Below are positions 25,992-34,754 of a stretch of 64,000 bases of DNA, piece after piece. The DNA is from Bacteroidota bacterium (lineage in GTDB: Bacteria > Bacteroidota > Ignavibacteria > Ignavibacteriales > Melioribacteraceae). The stretch is from NCBI GenBank assembly GCA_023397505.1, contig JAEWUC010000008.1:682001-746000 (forward strand). The letters run 5' to 3'. The notes below the pieces were generated by a model that ran no database searches, was not told the DNA's origin, and saw only the letters and a list, made by a program, of their open reading frames with translations. The translations under genes and the position numbers were made by a program. Each line of letters begins with the position of its first letter. The first letter of the stretch is position 1.

Positions 25992-26045
25992 ACCCGGGTT
26001 GGCAGAATAAATATTAGGTAAAATTAATTTCCTTAAAAGATGTTA

Positions 26046-26074
26046 TTAAAAAGAGGCAAGTGCATTTGCCTCTT
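26046..26074 (-). terminator. Terminator of the haem-type chemoreceptor
   Basis: AAGAGGCAA (26051-26059) and TTGCCTCTT (26066-26074) form a perfect 9-bp stem around GTGCAT. On the minus strand it is followed by TTTTTAAT. It lies 20 bases after the stop codon. Confidence 0.85.
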
Positions 26075-26093
26075 CCCTAAGTGAATATCATTT

Positions 26094-28118
26094 TCATATA
26101 TTAATTAATTTTCCATTTTTTCTTACCGCTAAATGACTTTGATTATTGTTTACATCATCATTATCGAGTTTAAATTTATTAACTAATGATTGCAAATTAT
26201 TTGTAAGGTTTCTCAAATCTTCTGCAGTCCCGGCAATTTGTTGAATGCCTGCTGCTGACTGCATTGTAACATTCGATATTCCCTCGATGCTGTGGCGTAT
26301 TTCCTCGGCGGCTGCCGACTGTTCTTCGCTTGCGGCTGCAACTTGGTTAACAACATCAATAGTCTTGTCGGTGCTTTCAATAATTTCTGAAAGAGCTTCA
26401 ATTGCTTTTTTAGCGGATTCTTTTCCCGATTCAACTTCTTGTGTACCGCTTTCAATTGAATCTACCGCATTATTGGTATCATTCTGTATTTGTTTAATCA
26501 TAGAAGCAATTTCTTTTGTTGCTTTTGTTGTTCTTTCGGCAAGCTTGCGAACTTCGTCGGCAACAACGGCAAAACCGCGTCCTTGCTCACCGGCACGCGC
26601 CGCTTCAATTGCGGCATTTAATGCAAGCAAATTTGTTTGATCGGCTATATCATCAATCACTTTTATGATCTCACCGATTTGATCACTGCTTTTACCAAGT
26701 TCTTTTACGGTACTGGCTGCTGAATGTACTACTTCCGCAACCCGGTTCATTCCGTAAACGGTTTGTTTAACAACTTCGCCGCCTCTCTTTGCCGTCTCAC
26801 CGGCTCTTTTAGAAAACTCTGCTGCTTTACCTGCATTTCTTGAAGTATCTAAAATTGTAGAAGTCATCTGCTCAACCGCACTTGCTACTTCGGTAGATTG
26901 TGAGGATTGCTCTTGAGTGCCGGCAGCCATCTCCTCCGTGCTCGATGAAATTTGTGTTGAAGCATTTACCAACGAATTCACCATATCCCGAACATTACTC
27001 ATTGCATCAGTCAGCGAATCGGCGACACGATTAATGCTTTCTGTAATAATTTTTTGATCGCCGTTGTAATTATTTGTAACGCGAGCGGTAAGATTTCCGC
27101 TTGCAATTTGAGTAAGAACATTTGCGCCGTCTTTAATTGGAATTGTAATAGCCTCCAATGTGTCGTTAAATCCTTTTACAATTGTTCCGTATTCGCCGTG
27201 ATGTTTTTGTTCATCTGCGCGGGCATTTAAATTTCCTTCGATAGCAGCAGATGAAAGATCATTCAACTCATGAATCAAGGAAGTTAAACTATTTTTGATT
27301 TTTTGCATGGATTTGCCGAGTGTATCGTCTTCAGATATTACTTTGATTTCAATATTTAAATTTCCTTCGGCTATTTGATTTGCTACTTCTGACTGGTTTT
27401 TAAGTATTGTTTGTAGAGAACAGATTGATTTTAACAATACCCCAATTTCGTCATCACGGTTTGTTTCCAGATTGTTGGCTGCATGACCTGTTGATAAATT
27501 TTCGATACACGATACCGAGTGAAGCAAATCTTTGATAATATATTTTTTAATAAAATACATTACTATTAGAAAAGTTAGGACAATTGTAGCCAAAGACATT
27601 ATTGCAGAATTCAATTTTTGACTTGCGATTGCAGCATTAGTTTCTTTCATCGAATAACGCAAGCTTACGATTGCAAGCGGATCGCCGGAATTAGCTTCGT
27701 GGCATGTAAGGCAATCGTCGGTTGCAATTATCGGCTCAACTATTCTAAAGACGGGTTCGTCTTTATAATCTTCTTCGCTCGAAACATATTTTTGGGAAGA
27801 TAAAACGCTGCGCTCCAAATCATCCATTTTACTTTCGCTGTTTTCTCGGATTTTATTTGTAGGAGTAATTCTTAGTTCGCTAAGATTTTTTACTTTTTTC
27901 ATCTGCTCAATAAATGGGGAAATATCTGTAGTTCCTTGAGCCATAGAAAAAGTAACCGATTCATTAATCGATTCGGAAAGCTCAGTTACGCTTTCCAATG
28001 TCTTAGCTTTGTAATGATTTTCTTCTTGGGTTAGTAATAGGAAAGACATTACACCCAGACATAGTACTAATGTTATAGAAAGAACAATGCTTATCCTTTT
28101 TGAAATAGTCAGCTTCAC
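26094..28118 (-). CDS. Methyl-accepting chemotaxis protein with periplasmic CxxCH haem motif
   Basis: A 674-residue chemoreceptor. It starts with GTG at 28118, with AGGA about 9 bases upstream. Helix 1 is near residues 10-29. The periplasmic sensor (30-165) contains CLTCH (Cys136, Cys139, His140), a c-type haem attachment motif, in DDCLTCHEANSGDP. Helix 2 is near 168-188, followed by HAMP and repeats such as GNLNARADEQKH. The signalling tip DQTNLLALNAAIEAARAGEQ is intact. A haem c in the sensor suggests a response to redox state, oxygen or NO. It has no operator-like repeat upstream, unlike its neighbour. Confidence 0.92.
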   Translation of the reverse strand: MKLTISKRISIVLSITLVLCLGVMSFLLLTQEENHYKAKTLESVTELSESINESVTFSMAQGTTDISPFIEQMKKVKNLSELRITPTNKIRENSESKMDDLERSVLSSQKYVSSEEDYKDEPVFRIVEPIIATDDCLTCHEANSGDPLAIVSLRYSMKETNAAIASQKLNSAIMSLATIVLTFLIVMYFIKKYIIKDLLHSVSCIENLSTGHAANNLETNRDDEIGVLLKSICSLQTILKNQSEVANQIAEGNLNIEIKVISEDDTLGKSMQKIKNSLTSLIHELNDLSSAAIEGNLNARADEQKHHGEYGTIVKGFNDTLEAITIPIKDGANVLTQIASGNLTARVTNNYNGDQKIITESINRVADSLTDAMSNVRDMVNSLVNASTQISSSTEEMAAGTQEQSSQSTEVASAVEQMTSTILDTSRNAGKAAEFSKRAGETAKRGGEVVKQTVYGMNRVAEVVHSAASTVKELGKSSDQIGEIIKVIDDIADQTNLLALNAAIEAARAGEQGRGFAVVADEVRKLAERTTKATKEIASMIKQIQNDTNNAVDSIESGTQEVESGKESAKKAIEALSEIIESTDKTIDVVNQVAAASEEQSAAAEEIRHSIEGISNVTMQSAAGIQQIAGTAEDLRNLTNNLQSLVNKFKLDNDDVNNNQSHLAVRKNGKLINI

Positions 28119-28266
28119 TTATGCATCCTATGTTAGTTAATGTTTTTATAAACGGTTTATTATCGAAGACAAGCATGGATTGTTTATTAAATAGAGGTGA
28201 AAAAAATAAGATTGAATCTAAGGATTCTAACTATTCGAATGATGAATAACGTTATAACTGGGAATG

Positions 28267-29001
28267 TTAAAAGTGTTCTAAAAAGAACTTTGTTCTTTCA
28301 TCTTTAGGTGATTTTATTAATTCTTCAGAGGTTCCGAATTCAACAACTTCGCCGGCTTCCATATAAGTTAAATAATCGGCAAGCCCTTTAAGAAAATTAA
28401 GCGAGTGCGAAACAATTACAAGTGTACTTCCTCCTTTAACAAAATCGTTCATCAAGTTTCTGATATCCGAACTTCTTTGCGGATCGAGTGCGCTTGTCGG
28501 TTCATCTAAAAACAAAACATTTGGTTTCATCGCGAGTGCGCGGCAGATTGCAACACGCTGTTGCTCACCGCCGGAAAGTTCATCGGGGTATTTATCCGCG
28601 CAATCAGCAAGCCCAACTTTTGAAAGTAATTCAATCGCTTCTTTTTCGGCTTCTTCACGGGATTTTTTTAGTACATGAATCGGCGCTTCAATTATATTTC
28701 CGACGGCTGAAAGATGGGGGAATAAATATAAATGCTGGAATACAACCCCGGTTTCTCTGCGGAGTTTCCAAATTTTTTCCATATCTGTTTTACAAGTATC
28801 CGGGTCTATCGATAAAGAATTTAATTTTATTGTTCCGCTTTCAAATCCGAGTAAACCGCATAAACACATCAGCAAAGTAGTTTTTCCGCTTCCCGAAACT
28901 CCGATTATTCCTACAACTTTTCCGACCGGAATTTGAAGATTTACATTTCGAAGAATATGCAAACCGTTTATGTGCTTATTTAAATTTTCAACTCTTATCA
29001 T
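28267..29001 (-). CDS. Polar amino acid ABC transporter, ATP-binding protein
   Basis: A 244-residue ATPase of the GlnQ/HisP type. Walker A is GVSGSGKT (34-41), the signature LSGGEQQRV near 139, Walker B VLFLDEPTSALD near 160, and the switch His is in VSHS. The start at 29001 was chosen because AAAGG lies 6 bases upstream; TTG two codons earlier is weaker. It overlaps the stop of the transporter gene upstream (ATGA), so the two are translationally coupled. It powers uptake by the fused binding-protein/permease at 28998-30446. Amino acid specificity cannot be read from sequence. Confidence 0.93.
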   Translation of the reverse strand: MIRVENLNKHINGLHILRNVNLQIPVGKVVGIIGVSGSGKTTLLMCLCGLLGFESGTIKLNSLSIDPDTCKTDMEKIWKLRRETGVVFQHLYLFPHLSAVGNIIEAPIHVLKKSREEAEKEAIELLSKVGLADCADKYPDELSGGEQQRVAICRALAMKPNVLFLDEPTSALDPQRSSDIRNLMNDFVKGGSTLVIVSHSLNFLKGLADYLTYMEAGEVVEFGTSEELIKSPKDERTKFFLEHF

Positions 29002-30446
29002 TGCCAACCTTTCGAAACTTCGCGCTGATTACTTTTTCTTTTCATTTTCACTTCAAGTTTTTTTGCAACGTGGGCAAGCGGCAAACTCATTGCAAGATAA
29101 AATACCGAAACAACGGCGCCGAGCAGTAAATAACTTTGAGTAGCGTTCGCAAGCTCGCGGTATGCTGTTGCAAGTTCCCAAACTGCAATTGCAAACGCAG
29201 CAGATGTATCTTTGAATAGTGCGACAAAATCATTTGTCATCGGCGGTAAAGCAATTCTAATTGCCTGCGGAAAAATTATTCTTCTGAATGCGAGGAACGG
29301 ACGCATGCCGAGCGAGAAAGCTACATCCCATTGTCTTTGCGGAACCGCATCGAAAGCACTGCGGTAAATTTGCGATTCATACGCCGCATAATTTAATCCT
29401 AGACCAATTAGCGCGGTAAGCCAGCCCGGGGGTGCAAAACCAATTACAGGTAATCCGAAATACAAAAATAAAAGTTGAACTATTACCGGCGTTCCCCTAA
29501 AGAATTCTATGTAAACCGTGCTGAGTATTCTAATAATTTTCGGACCTTTTGTTTGTCCGAATGAAAGCGGTAAACCTAAAACCACGGCAATGATCATCGC
29601 GCCGAATGCGAGAAGGACGGTTATGATTGCTGCGTGGCCTAATCTTAATAATCCTTCAACCCAATTAAAACTTTTTTTGATTACTTCAATATTAGCGGCG
29701 GATTTTAATTTATTCTGCGCGTCACTCCACATATTCCACTTGCGCAAGATTTTTTCAATCGTTCCGTTATTAACGATTGTATCTATCGCAGCATCAATTT
29801 TTTGTTTTGTTTCGGTGTCACCTTTTTTGATTCCAATGATAAAGTAACCTGGATTAAAAGGTTCGCACGCCCATTTAAGTTTTGGATTGCTTCTTGCATA
29901 AAACATTTCGGCGGGGTCGTCCATCAATATTACATCAACTCTTCCGAGCTCCAAATCTTCATATGCGCCAACAACATCCTGGTATGGTTTAACACTAATA
30001 CCCTCATTTTCCAAAACTCGGGACATTGCAGTGTTTACAAGTGTGCCGACTTCAATATTTAACTTTTTACAATCATCGAGAGATTTAATTCTTTGTTCGT
30101 CTTTACGGACAGTAAGAATCATTTGGTAAACATAGTACGGCTTGCTGAATAAAATTTCTTTTTCCCTGTCGGAAGTTGGTTCAAGTCCGTTTAATATAAC
30201 ATCAAATTCGCCCCGGTGAAGTGAAGCAATTAAACTTTCCCAGTCGGTTGGAATATATTCTTCCTTAACATTCATTACCTTTGCAAGTGCTTCTGCTATA
30301 TCTTTTTCGTAACCGATATATTCAGAAGGGTTTTGGGGGTCGGCAAAAACATACGGCGCACCGCCGCTGCCGTCTGCACCCCAGCGAAATGTTTGTGCAT
30401 TAACAGCCGAGGTAATTAGTATGATTAATATGAGGAGTCTTTTCAA
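28998..30446 (-). CDS. Polar amino acid ABC transporter, fused substrate-binding protein and permease
   Basis: A 482-residue fusion. Residues 1-17 are a signal peptide; 20-240 form a type 3 solute-binding domain (GYEKDIAEALAKVM, ILNGLEPTSDRE, FSKPYYVYQMIL, VDVILMDDPA). From about 265 onward it is a HisM/GlnP permease with five or so membrane helices and the coupling loop NYAAYESQIYRSAFDAVPQRQWDVA. The fusion tethers binding protein to permease in the membrane, a known arrangement in some bacteria. Start is TTG at 30446, preceded by weak AACAAGAA. With the ATPase it makes a complete importer. It lies next to the chemoreceptors, but in a separate operon. Confidence 0.9.
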   Translation of the reverse strand: MKRLLILIILITSAVNAQTFRWGADGSGGAPYVFADPQNPSEYIGYEKDIAEALAKVMNVKEEYIPTDWESLIASLHRGEFDVILNGLEPTSDREKEILFSKPYYVYQMILTVRKDEQRIKSLDDCKKLNIEVGTLVNTAMSRVLENEGISVKPYQDVVGAYEDLELGRVDVILMDDPAEMFYARSNPKLKWACEPFNPGYFIIGIKKGDTETKQKIDAAIDTIVNNGTIEKILRKWNMWSDAQNKLKSAANIEVIKKSFNWVEGLLRLGHAAIITVLLAFGAMIIAVVLGLPLSFGQTKGPKIIRILSTVYIEFFRGTPVIVQLLFLYFGLPVIGFAPPGWLTALIGLGLNYAAYESQIYRSAFDAVPQRQWDVAFSLGMRPFLAFRRIIFPQAIRIALPPMTNDFVALFKDTSAAFAIAVWELATAYRELANATQSYLLLGAVVSVFYLAMSLPLAHVAKKLEVKMKRKSNQREVSKGWQ

Positions 30447-30599
30447 TTCTTGTTATCGCTACTTCATAAAGAGGTCTAAAATTTTTGTGTGAAAAATAAT
30501 CTATCGGTAAATAGATATCAATAATTATTTATATTTGTGTATAAATTTTCATTTCACAAAAAGATAAAATATCTGGTTGGATAAGGGGATAAAAAATTA

Positions 30600-31232
30600 A
30601 TGATCGAAAATTATAAGCACATTATCTGGGATTGGAACGGGACAATATTTAATGATGTTGAGCTTGGAATAGACATTATAAATAAACTGCTGATTGAACG
30701 CGGATTGAAAACTTTAAATATGGAATTGTATAAAGAAGTATTTACAATTCCTGTAAAGGAATATTATGCAGGACTTGGTTTTAATTTTTCCAAAGAACCT
30801 TTTGAAGAAGTAGGTAAATTATGGATGGACGAATACGAACGCAGAAAATTTGAATGCGGTCTTTATAAGGACGTGGAAGATTTGATGAAGAGAATTCAGA
30901 ATCTTGGTATAGGTCAGTCTATTTTATCCGCCTATTCGCAACACACGCTAGAAGAAATGGTGGATCATTTTAATTTGAGAAAATACTTTACTCATATTGT
31001 TGGGTTGGATAATATTTACGCGGCGGGTAAACTTCATCTCGGCAAAGAATTGATGAAACGACTCGGCAATGCAAAAGGGGAAACATTGGTAATAGGAGAT
31101 ACTATTCACGATTACGAAGTTGCAACTGAAATTGGAGCTGATTGTGTACTTGTAGCGAGCGGGCATCAAAGTAAAATTAGACTGCTAAGGGCAGCAAATA
31201 ATGTAGTGGACTCAATTGATGAATTGAAGTAA
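30600..31232 (+). CDS. HAD-family hydrolase (phosphoglycolate phosphatase-like)
   Basis: A 210-residue HAD phosphatase. The catalytic motif is D11-W-N-G-T (IIWDWNGT); the usual second Asp (+2) is Asn, a variant seen in some PGPase-like members. Motif II is SILSAYS and motif III/IV GDTIHDYEVA. The helical cap lies between them. AAGGGGAT lies 11 bases before the ATG. It could hydrolyse phosphoglycolate or other small phosphates. LysE family exporter follows 29 bases later on the same strand, with no evident functional link. Confidence 0.85.
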   Translation: MIENYKHIIWDWNGTIFNDVELGIDIINKLLIERGLKTLNMELYKEVFTIPVKEYYAGLGFNFSKEPFEEVGKLWMDEYERRKFECGLYKDVEDLMKRIQNLGIGQSILSAYSQHTLEEMVDHFNLRKYFTHIVGLDNIYAAGKLHLGKELMKRLGNAKGETLVIGDTIHDYEVATEIGADCVLVASGHQSKIRLLRAANNVVDSIDELK

Positions 31233-31261
31233 ATACTTTCTAAAATTAATACGGGGTTGCA

Positions 31262-31897
31262 ATGGATTTGATATCGCTCAATAATTTTTTATTGTTTGCT
31301 TTTGCAAGTTTGATGCTGAATATTACGCCCGGTAACGATATGATTTACGTTGCAACGAGAAGTATTAATAATGGAATAAAAGCCGGTATAATTTCAGCAA
31401 TTGGAATTTCTATCGGCGGTGTTGTCCATATGACTGCATCAGTTCTGGGATTATCCTCAGTTATAGCGCGTTCGGCGTTATTGTTTGATATAATTAAATA
31501 TGTAGGTGTTGCATATTTGTTTTACATTGGTATAAAAGCGATACTAAGTAAACAAGATGGATATATATTTGAGAATTCTTCCCCCGTAGATAATAGAAAA
31601 ATTCTTGTTCAAGGAATTCTTACAAATATTCTCAACCCGAAAGTGGCATTGTTTTTCCTCGCATTTCTTCCTCAGTTTATTGATACAAAGGCAGGGAATA
31701 TACCTTTGCAATTAGCGTTACTCGGTATATGGTTTAATTTTTCTGGAACAACCGTAAATATCATCGTTGCAGTAATGTTTGGCAAAATGAGCAATTTACT
31801 TGTTGGTTTCCCTTCGTTTTGGAAATGGCAGTCGAAATTTACAGGATGTGTTTTGTGCGCGCTTGGGGTGAAACTTGCATTAACAACGAGAAAGTAA
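31262..31897 (+). CDS. LysE/RhtB-family amino acid exporter
   Basis: A 211-residue inner-membrane protein with about six hydrophobic helices. The family signature NITPGNDMIYVATRSINNG is at residues 20-38, and LTNILNPKVALFFLAFLPQF is the second conserved motif. Length is normal for LysE translocators (about 205-215). It exports amino acids such as homoserine, threonine or lysine; the substrate cannot be assigned. It probably forms an operon with the HAD phosphatase. Confidence 0.9.
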   Translation: MDLISLNNFLLFAFASLMLNITPGNDMIYVATRSINNGIKAGIISAIGISIGGVVHMTASVLGLSSVIARSALLFDIIKYVGVAYLFYIGIKAILSKQDGYIFENSSPVDNRKILVQGILTNILNPKVALFFLAFLPQFIDTKAGNIPLQLALLGIWFNFSGTTVNIIVAVMFGKMSNLLVGFPSFWKWQSKFTGCVLCALGVKLALTTRK

Positions 31898-31907
31898 GAG
31901 AACAGTT

Positions 31908-32846
31908 CTAACCAAGTTTATATGTTTGTCCTATCTCTTCAATTCCAATTTGCATGTTATAATTGGATGCCGATTTTTTCATCCAATTTATCGCTTCGTT
32001 AAACGGCTCGTTGCTTTGCTTAAAAGTCTTAGTATGAATAGGAATGAAAACTTTGGCGTTCAGCTCGCTTGCCATTTGCAATGCTTCTTCGGGATTGCAA
32101 TGATTTCTTCGCCACGGATTATAAGCTCCGATAGGCATAATCGCTATATCTATATTTTCATCTTTTGCAATTTTTAGTTTATCCGTCATCGCGGTATCTC
32201 CGCCGAACAAAACTTTTTTATTGTTGTATTCTATAATATATGCGTTAAAACTTCTTCCGTCTTTCATATATCCACGCGAACGGTCGCGTTCCCATGGATA
32301 GCGCCATCCAAAATGCTGAACTTCAAGCGCTTTAAAACGCATATCATTTAAAATCAGTTCATCATTCCAATCCATTACGCTCAAAGATTTCCACGGTAAA
32401 TCTTCAATTACATCTTTTGTTAAATATGCTGTGATAACATCTATCTGGTTGGGATATTCATCGGCAAAATGTTTTAACGTGGGGTAATCCATGTGATCCA
32501 TGTGTGCGTGGGAAAGTAAAATCAAATCCGGTTTCGGAAACTCGGAAATGTTAAGCGCGGGCGGCGTTAAGCGCGAAGGACCAATCGATGCACCGAACAA
32601 ATATACTCCGACCCTGTCAAATAAAACCGGATCGGTTAAAATCCACTTTCCGAAAAAATTGATTAATACGGTAGAATGCCCTATCCACGAGATTGTTAAA
32701 TCGTGATTTTTCCACTCAGCCGGTTCGGGTTTGTAATTAAGTTTTATTACCGGTGCTGCTTTGATTTCTGAACGCAAAAATAAAGGAGTAAAGATTGAAG
32801 CCGCCGCCGCGGCAGATATATGTTTTATAAAGTTTCTTCTCTTCAT
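31908..32846 (-). CDS. Tat-exported metallo-beta-lactamase-fold hydrolase (NAPE-PLD-like)
   Basis: A 312-residue MBL-fold hydrolase with a twin-arginine signal (KRRNFIKHISAAAAAS). The metal-binding HxHxDH is SHAHMDHMD; further ligands lie in GGDTAMTD and IPIHTKTF. TWIGHSTVLI-like text (SWIGHSTVLINFFG) is typical of NAPE-PLD/UlaG-like proteins. The Tat signal indicates export of a folded metalloenzyme to the periplasm. The substrate is unknown but phosphodiesters are a fair guess. Convergent with the LysE gene, 11 bases apart. Confidence 0.9.
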   Translation of the reverse strand: MKRRNFIKHISAAAAASIFTPLFLRSEIKAAPVIKLNYKPEPAEWKNHDLTISWIGHSTVLINFFGKWILTDPVLFDRVGVYLFGASIGPSRLTPPALNISEFPKPDLILLSHAHMDHMDYPTLKHFADEYPNQIDVITAYLTKDVIEDLPWKSLSVMDWNDELILNDMRFKALEVQHFGWRYPWERDRSRGYMKDGRSFNAYIIEYNNKKVLFGGDTAMTDKLKIAKDENIDIAIMPIGAYNPWRRNHCNPEEALQMASELNAKVFIPIHTKTFKQSNEPFNEAINWMKKSASNYNMQIGIEEIGQTYKLG

Positions 32847-32905
32847 GAATACTTAAACAGAAATGCTCTTAAAAAAATTCCAATAAAATCTTAAAAGAAA
32901 AATAT

Positions 32906-33364
32906 TTAGCCGATTACAATCTTATTCGATAACTCGTTTGTGTCGTCGGATTTAACCGGGAAATGTTCACTCAAAATGCTACCAACTTTCTCTACTGCTG
33001 AAATTATTCCTTTAGCGTAGTGGCCGTCTTTAAATTTCATTTGAATTTCGTCGCGTATTTTATTCCACGTATCCTGAGCAACTTTTGAGTTTATTCCTTC
33101 ATCTGCAAGAATATAAAATTGTCTTTCGCTTAAAAGTAGGTAAAGGAGAATTCCTGTTTTATCGCGTGTGTTGTGCATGTTTAATTTATAAAATTCTTCT
33201 TCGGCTAATTGCCGAATACTTTTACTTCTGGAGCGTAAAGATTTCTTTTCGCACATACCGACTCGTATTTCGCCTGAAGTTGTTTTTTCTGCTTCTCTTA
33301 TTTTGTTGGAGATTCTTAAAAAATCATCGTCAGAAAAGAAATGATAAATTAATTTGTCTTTCAT
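32906..33364 (-). CDS. TPM domain protein (TLP18.3/Psb32-like)
   Basis: A 152-residue protein with the TPM domain: GEIRVGMCEKK, then TRDKTGILLYLLLSERQFYILADEGI near residues 66-91, the conserved core of TPM (MOLO-1, Psb32, TLP18.3) proteins. It lacks the signal peptide and the C-terminal glycine-rich membrane tail of YgcG, so it is predicted to be cytoplasmic. Some TPM proteins have acid phosphatase activity. Single-gene unit, divergent from the phosphoglycerate mutase gene. Confidence 0.8.
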   Translation of the reverse strand: MKDKLIYHFFSDDDFLRISNKIREAEKTTSGEIRVGMCEKKSLRSRSKSIRQLAEEEFYKLNMHNTRDKTGILLYLLLSERQFYILADEGINSKVAQDTWNKIRDEIQMKFKDGHYAKGIISAVEKVGSILSEHFPVKSDDTNELSNKIVIG

Positions 33365-33478
33365 TCTTTAGCCCAATTTTAATGCAAAGATAATCCATGC
33401 ATCGGTTAAATCAAACAGCAAGTAAAATGATTTTTCTTATATTTGCCTTAGAATTATAAACAAATTATGGTGAAAAAA

Positions 33479-34225
33479 ATGTACAAAGTTGTACTATTGC
33501 GGCACGGCGAAAGCGAATGGAATAAGTTAAACCTTTTTACGGGATGGACGGATGTTGACCTTTCCGAAAAGGGAGTGCAGGAAGCACACCTCGGCGGAAA
33601 AACGATGTTAGCTGAAGGATTCACTTTTGATATTGCTTTTACATCCGTTTTAAAAAGAGCAATTAAAACTCTTTATATTGCATTGGAAGAAATGGATTTG
33701 ATGTGGATTCCGGTTGTAAAATCCTGGCGGTTAAACGAAAGACATTACGGCGCATTGCAGGGATTGAACAAAGCCGAAACAGCCGAAAAATACGGCAACG
33801 AAAAAGTTAAAATCTGGAGAAGAAGCTACGATGTTCCGCCTCCGGCTCTCGAAGAAACAGATGATAGATATCCCGGAAAAGATCCACGCTATGCTGATCT
33901 TGAGAAAAAAGATACACCTTTAACGGAAAGCTTGAAACTTACCGTTGATAGATTTTTACCTTACTGGCACGAAACAATTGCGCCGACTATTAAAAGCGGG
34001 AAGAAAGTAATAATTGCCGCGCATGGAAACAGTCTGCGTGCGCTCGTAAAATATCTTGATAATATTTCTGAAGCGGAAATTGTAGAATTGAATATTCCAA
34101 CCGGAGTTCCGTTGGTTTATGAACTTGATGCCGATTTAAAACCGATAAAACATTATTATCTCGGCGATCAAGAAGCAATTAACGCTGCAATAAATGCTGT
34201 AGCAAAACAAACTGAAAAGAAGTAA
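33479..34225 (+). CDS. gpmA: 2,3-bisphosphoglycerate-dependent phosphoglycerate mutase
   Basis: A 248-residue glycolytic enzyme interconverting 3- and 2-phosphoglycerate. The phosphohistidine motif LLRHGESEWN is at residues 6-15, followed by FTGWTDVDLSEKG. RHYGALQGLNKAETAEKYG and AAHGNSLRALVKYL (second His) are typical. Start at 33479 is preferred since GGTGA lies about 7 bases upstream; ATG four codons earlier (33467) is also in frame. Upstream lies AT-rich sequence with TATATTTG. A small membrane-protein gene follows after 13 bases. Confidence 0.95.
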   Translation: MYKVVLLRHGESEWNKLNLFTGWTDVDLSEKGVQEAHLGGKTMLAEGFTFDIAFTSVLKRAIKTLYIALEEMDLMWIPVVKSWRLNERHYGALQGLNKAETAEKYGNEKVKIWRRSYDVPPPALEETDDRYPGKDPRYADLEKKDTPLTESLKLTVDRFLPYWHETIAPTIKSGKKVIIAAHGNSLRALVKYLDNISEAEIVELNIPTGVPLVYELDADLKPIKHYYLGDQEAINAAINAVAKQTEKK

Positions 34226-34238
34226 TAGATTATCAACG

Positions 34239-34673
34239 ATGCTTAAGAAACATCTAAGAAATGATAAAATGGAAATGATAGCCCACCTTTGTGCTGGGCT
34301 GTCTATTTTTGCGAAAGGAATAGATAAGTTTGAACATCATCATACTTTTGTTGGATTTGCACTTGTCTTTACGGGTCTGATAGCAATTGTTTTTTCAATC
34401 TATCATAAGAAGATTGAATCCACCCTCGGGAATATAAAGTATTATATCTTCGGAATAGAGGGTGTTGCGATGGCTTTTGTTGGGTATTCATATTATAAAG
34501 ATGGATCGCATCTTTTACATTATGCATATTATCTTGTGTCAATTTTGTTTTTTATTGCAATCCCGGTTGTCTATTACATGCATCAATCAAAGAAAAGGAA
34601 AGAATCTTCAAAAGCGGAATTAGACGGTCAAACTGAGAACGGTATTGTTAATTCAATTGCATCGAAAGAATAA
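34239..34673 (+). CDS. Small integral membrane protein, unknown
   Basis: A 144-residue membrane protein that I do not recognise. It shows about four hydrophobic segments (MIAHLCAGLSIFAKGI, FVGFALVFTGLIAIVFSI, YIFGIEGVAMAFVGYSY, YAYYLVSILFFIAIPVVYY) and a polar, acidic C-terminal tail. His-rich pieces (EHHHTF, HLLHYAYY) could bind a metal or haem. Start is ATG at 34239, with another possible start 10 codons later. It follows gpmA by 13 bases and probably shares its transcript. Function unknown. Confidence 0.7.
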   Translation: MLKKHLRNDKMEMIAHLCAGLSIFAKGIDKFEHHHTFVGFALVFTGLIAIVFSIYHKKIESTLGNIKYYIFGIEGVAMAFVGYSYYKDGSHLLHYAYYLVSILFFIAIPVVYYMHQSKKRKESSKAELDGQTENGIVNSIASKE

Positions 34674-34754
34674 ATAATTTAATATTGCACCACAGAAAGG
34701 AGAAAGAGCATAGTTATTTCTACTATAACTATTTATTTATCACGGGATTCGTTT

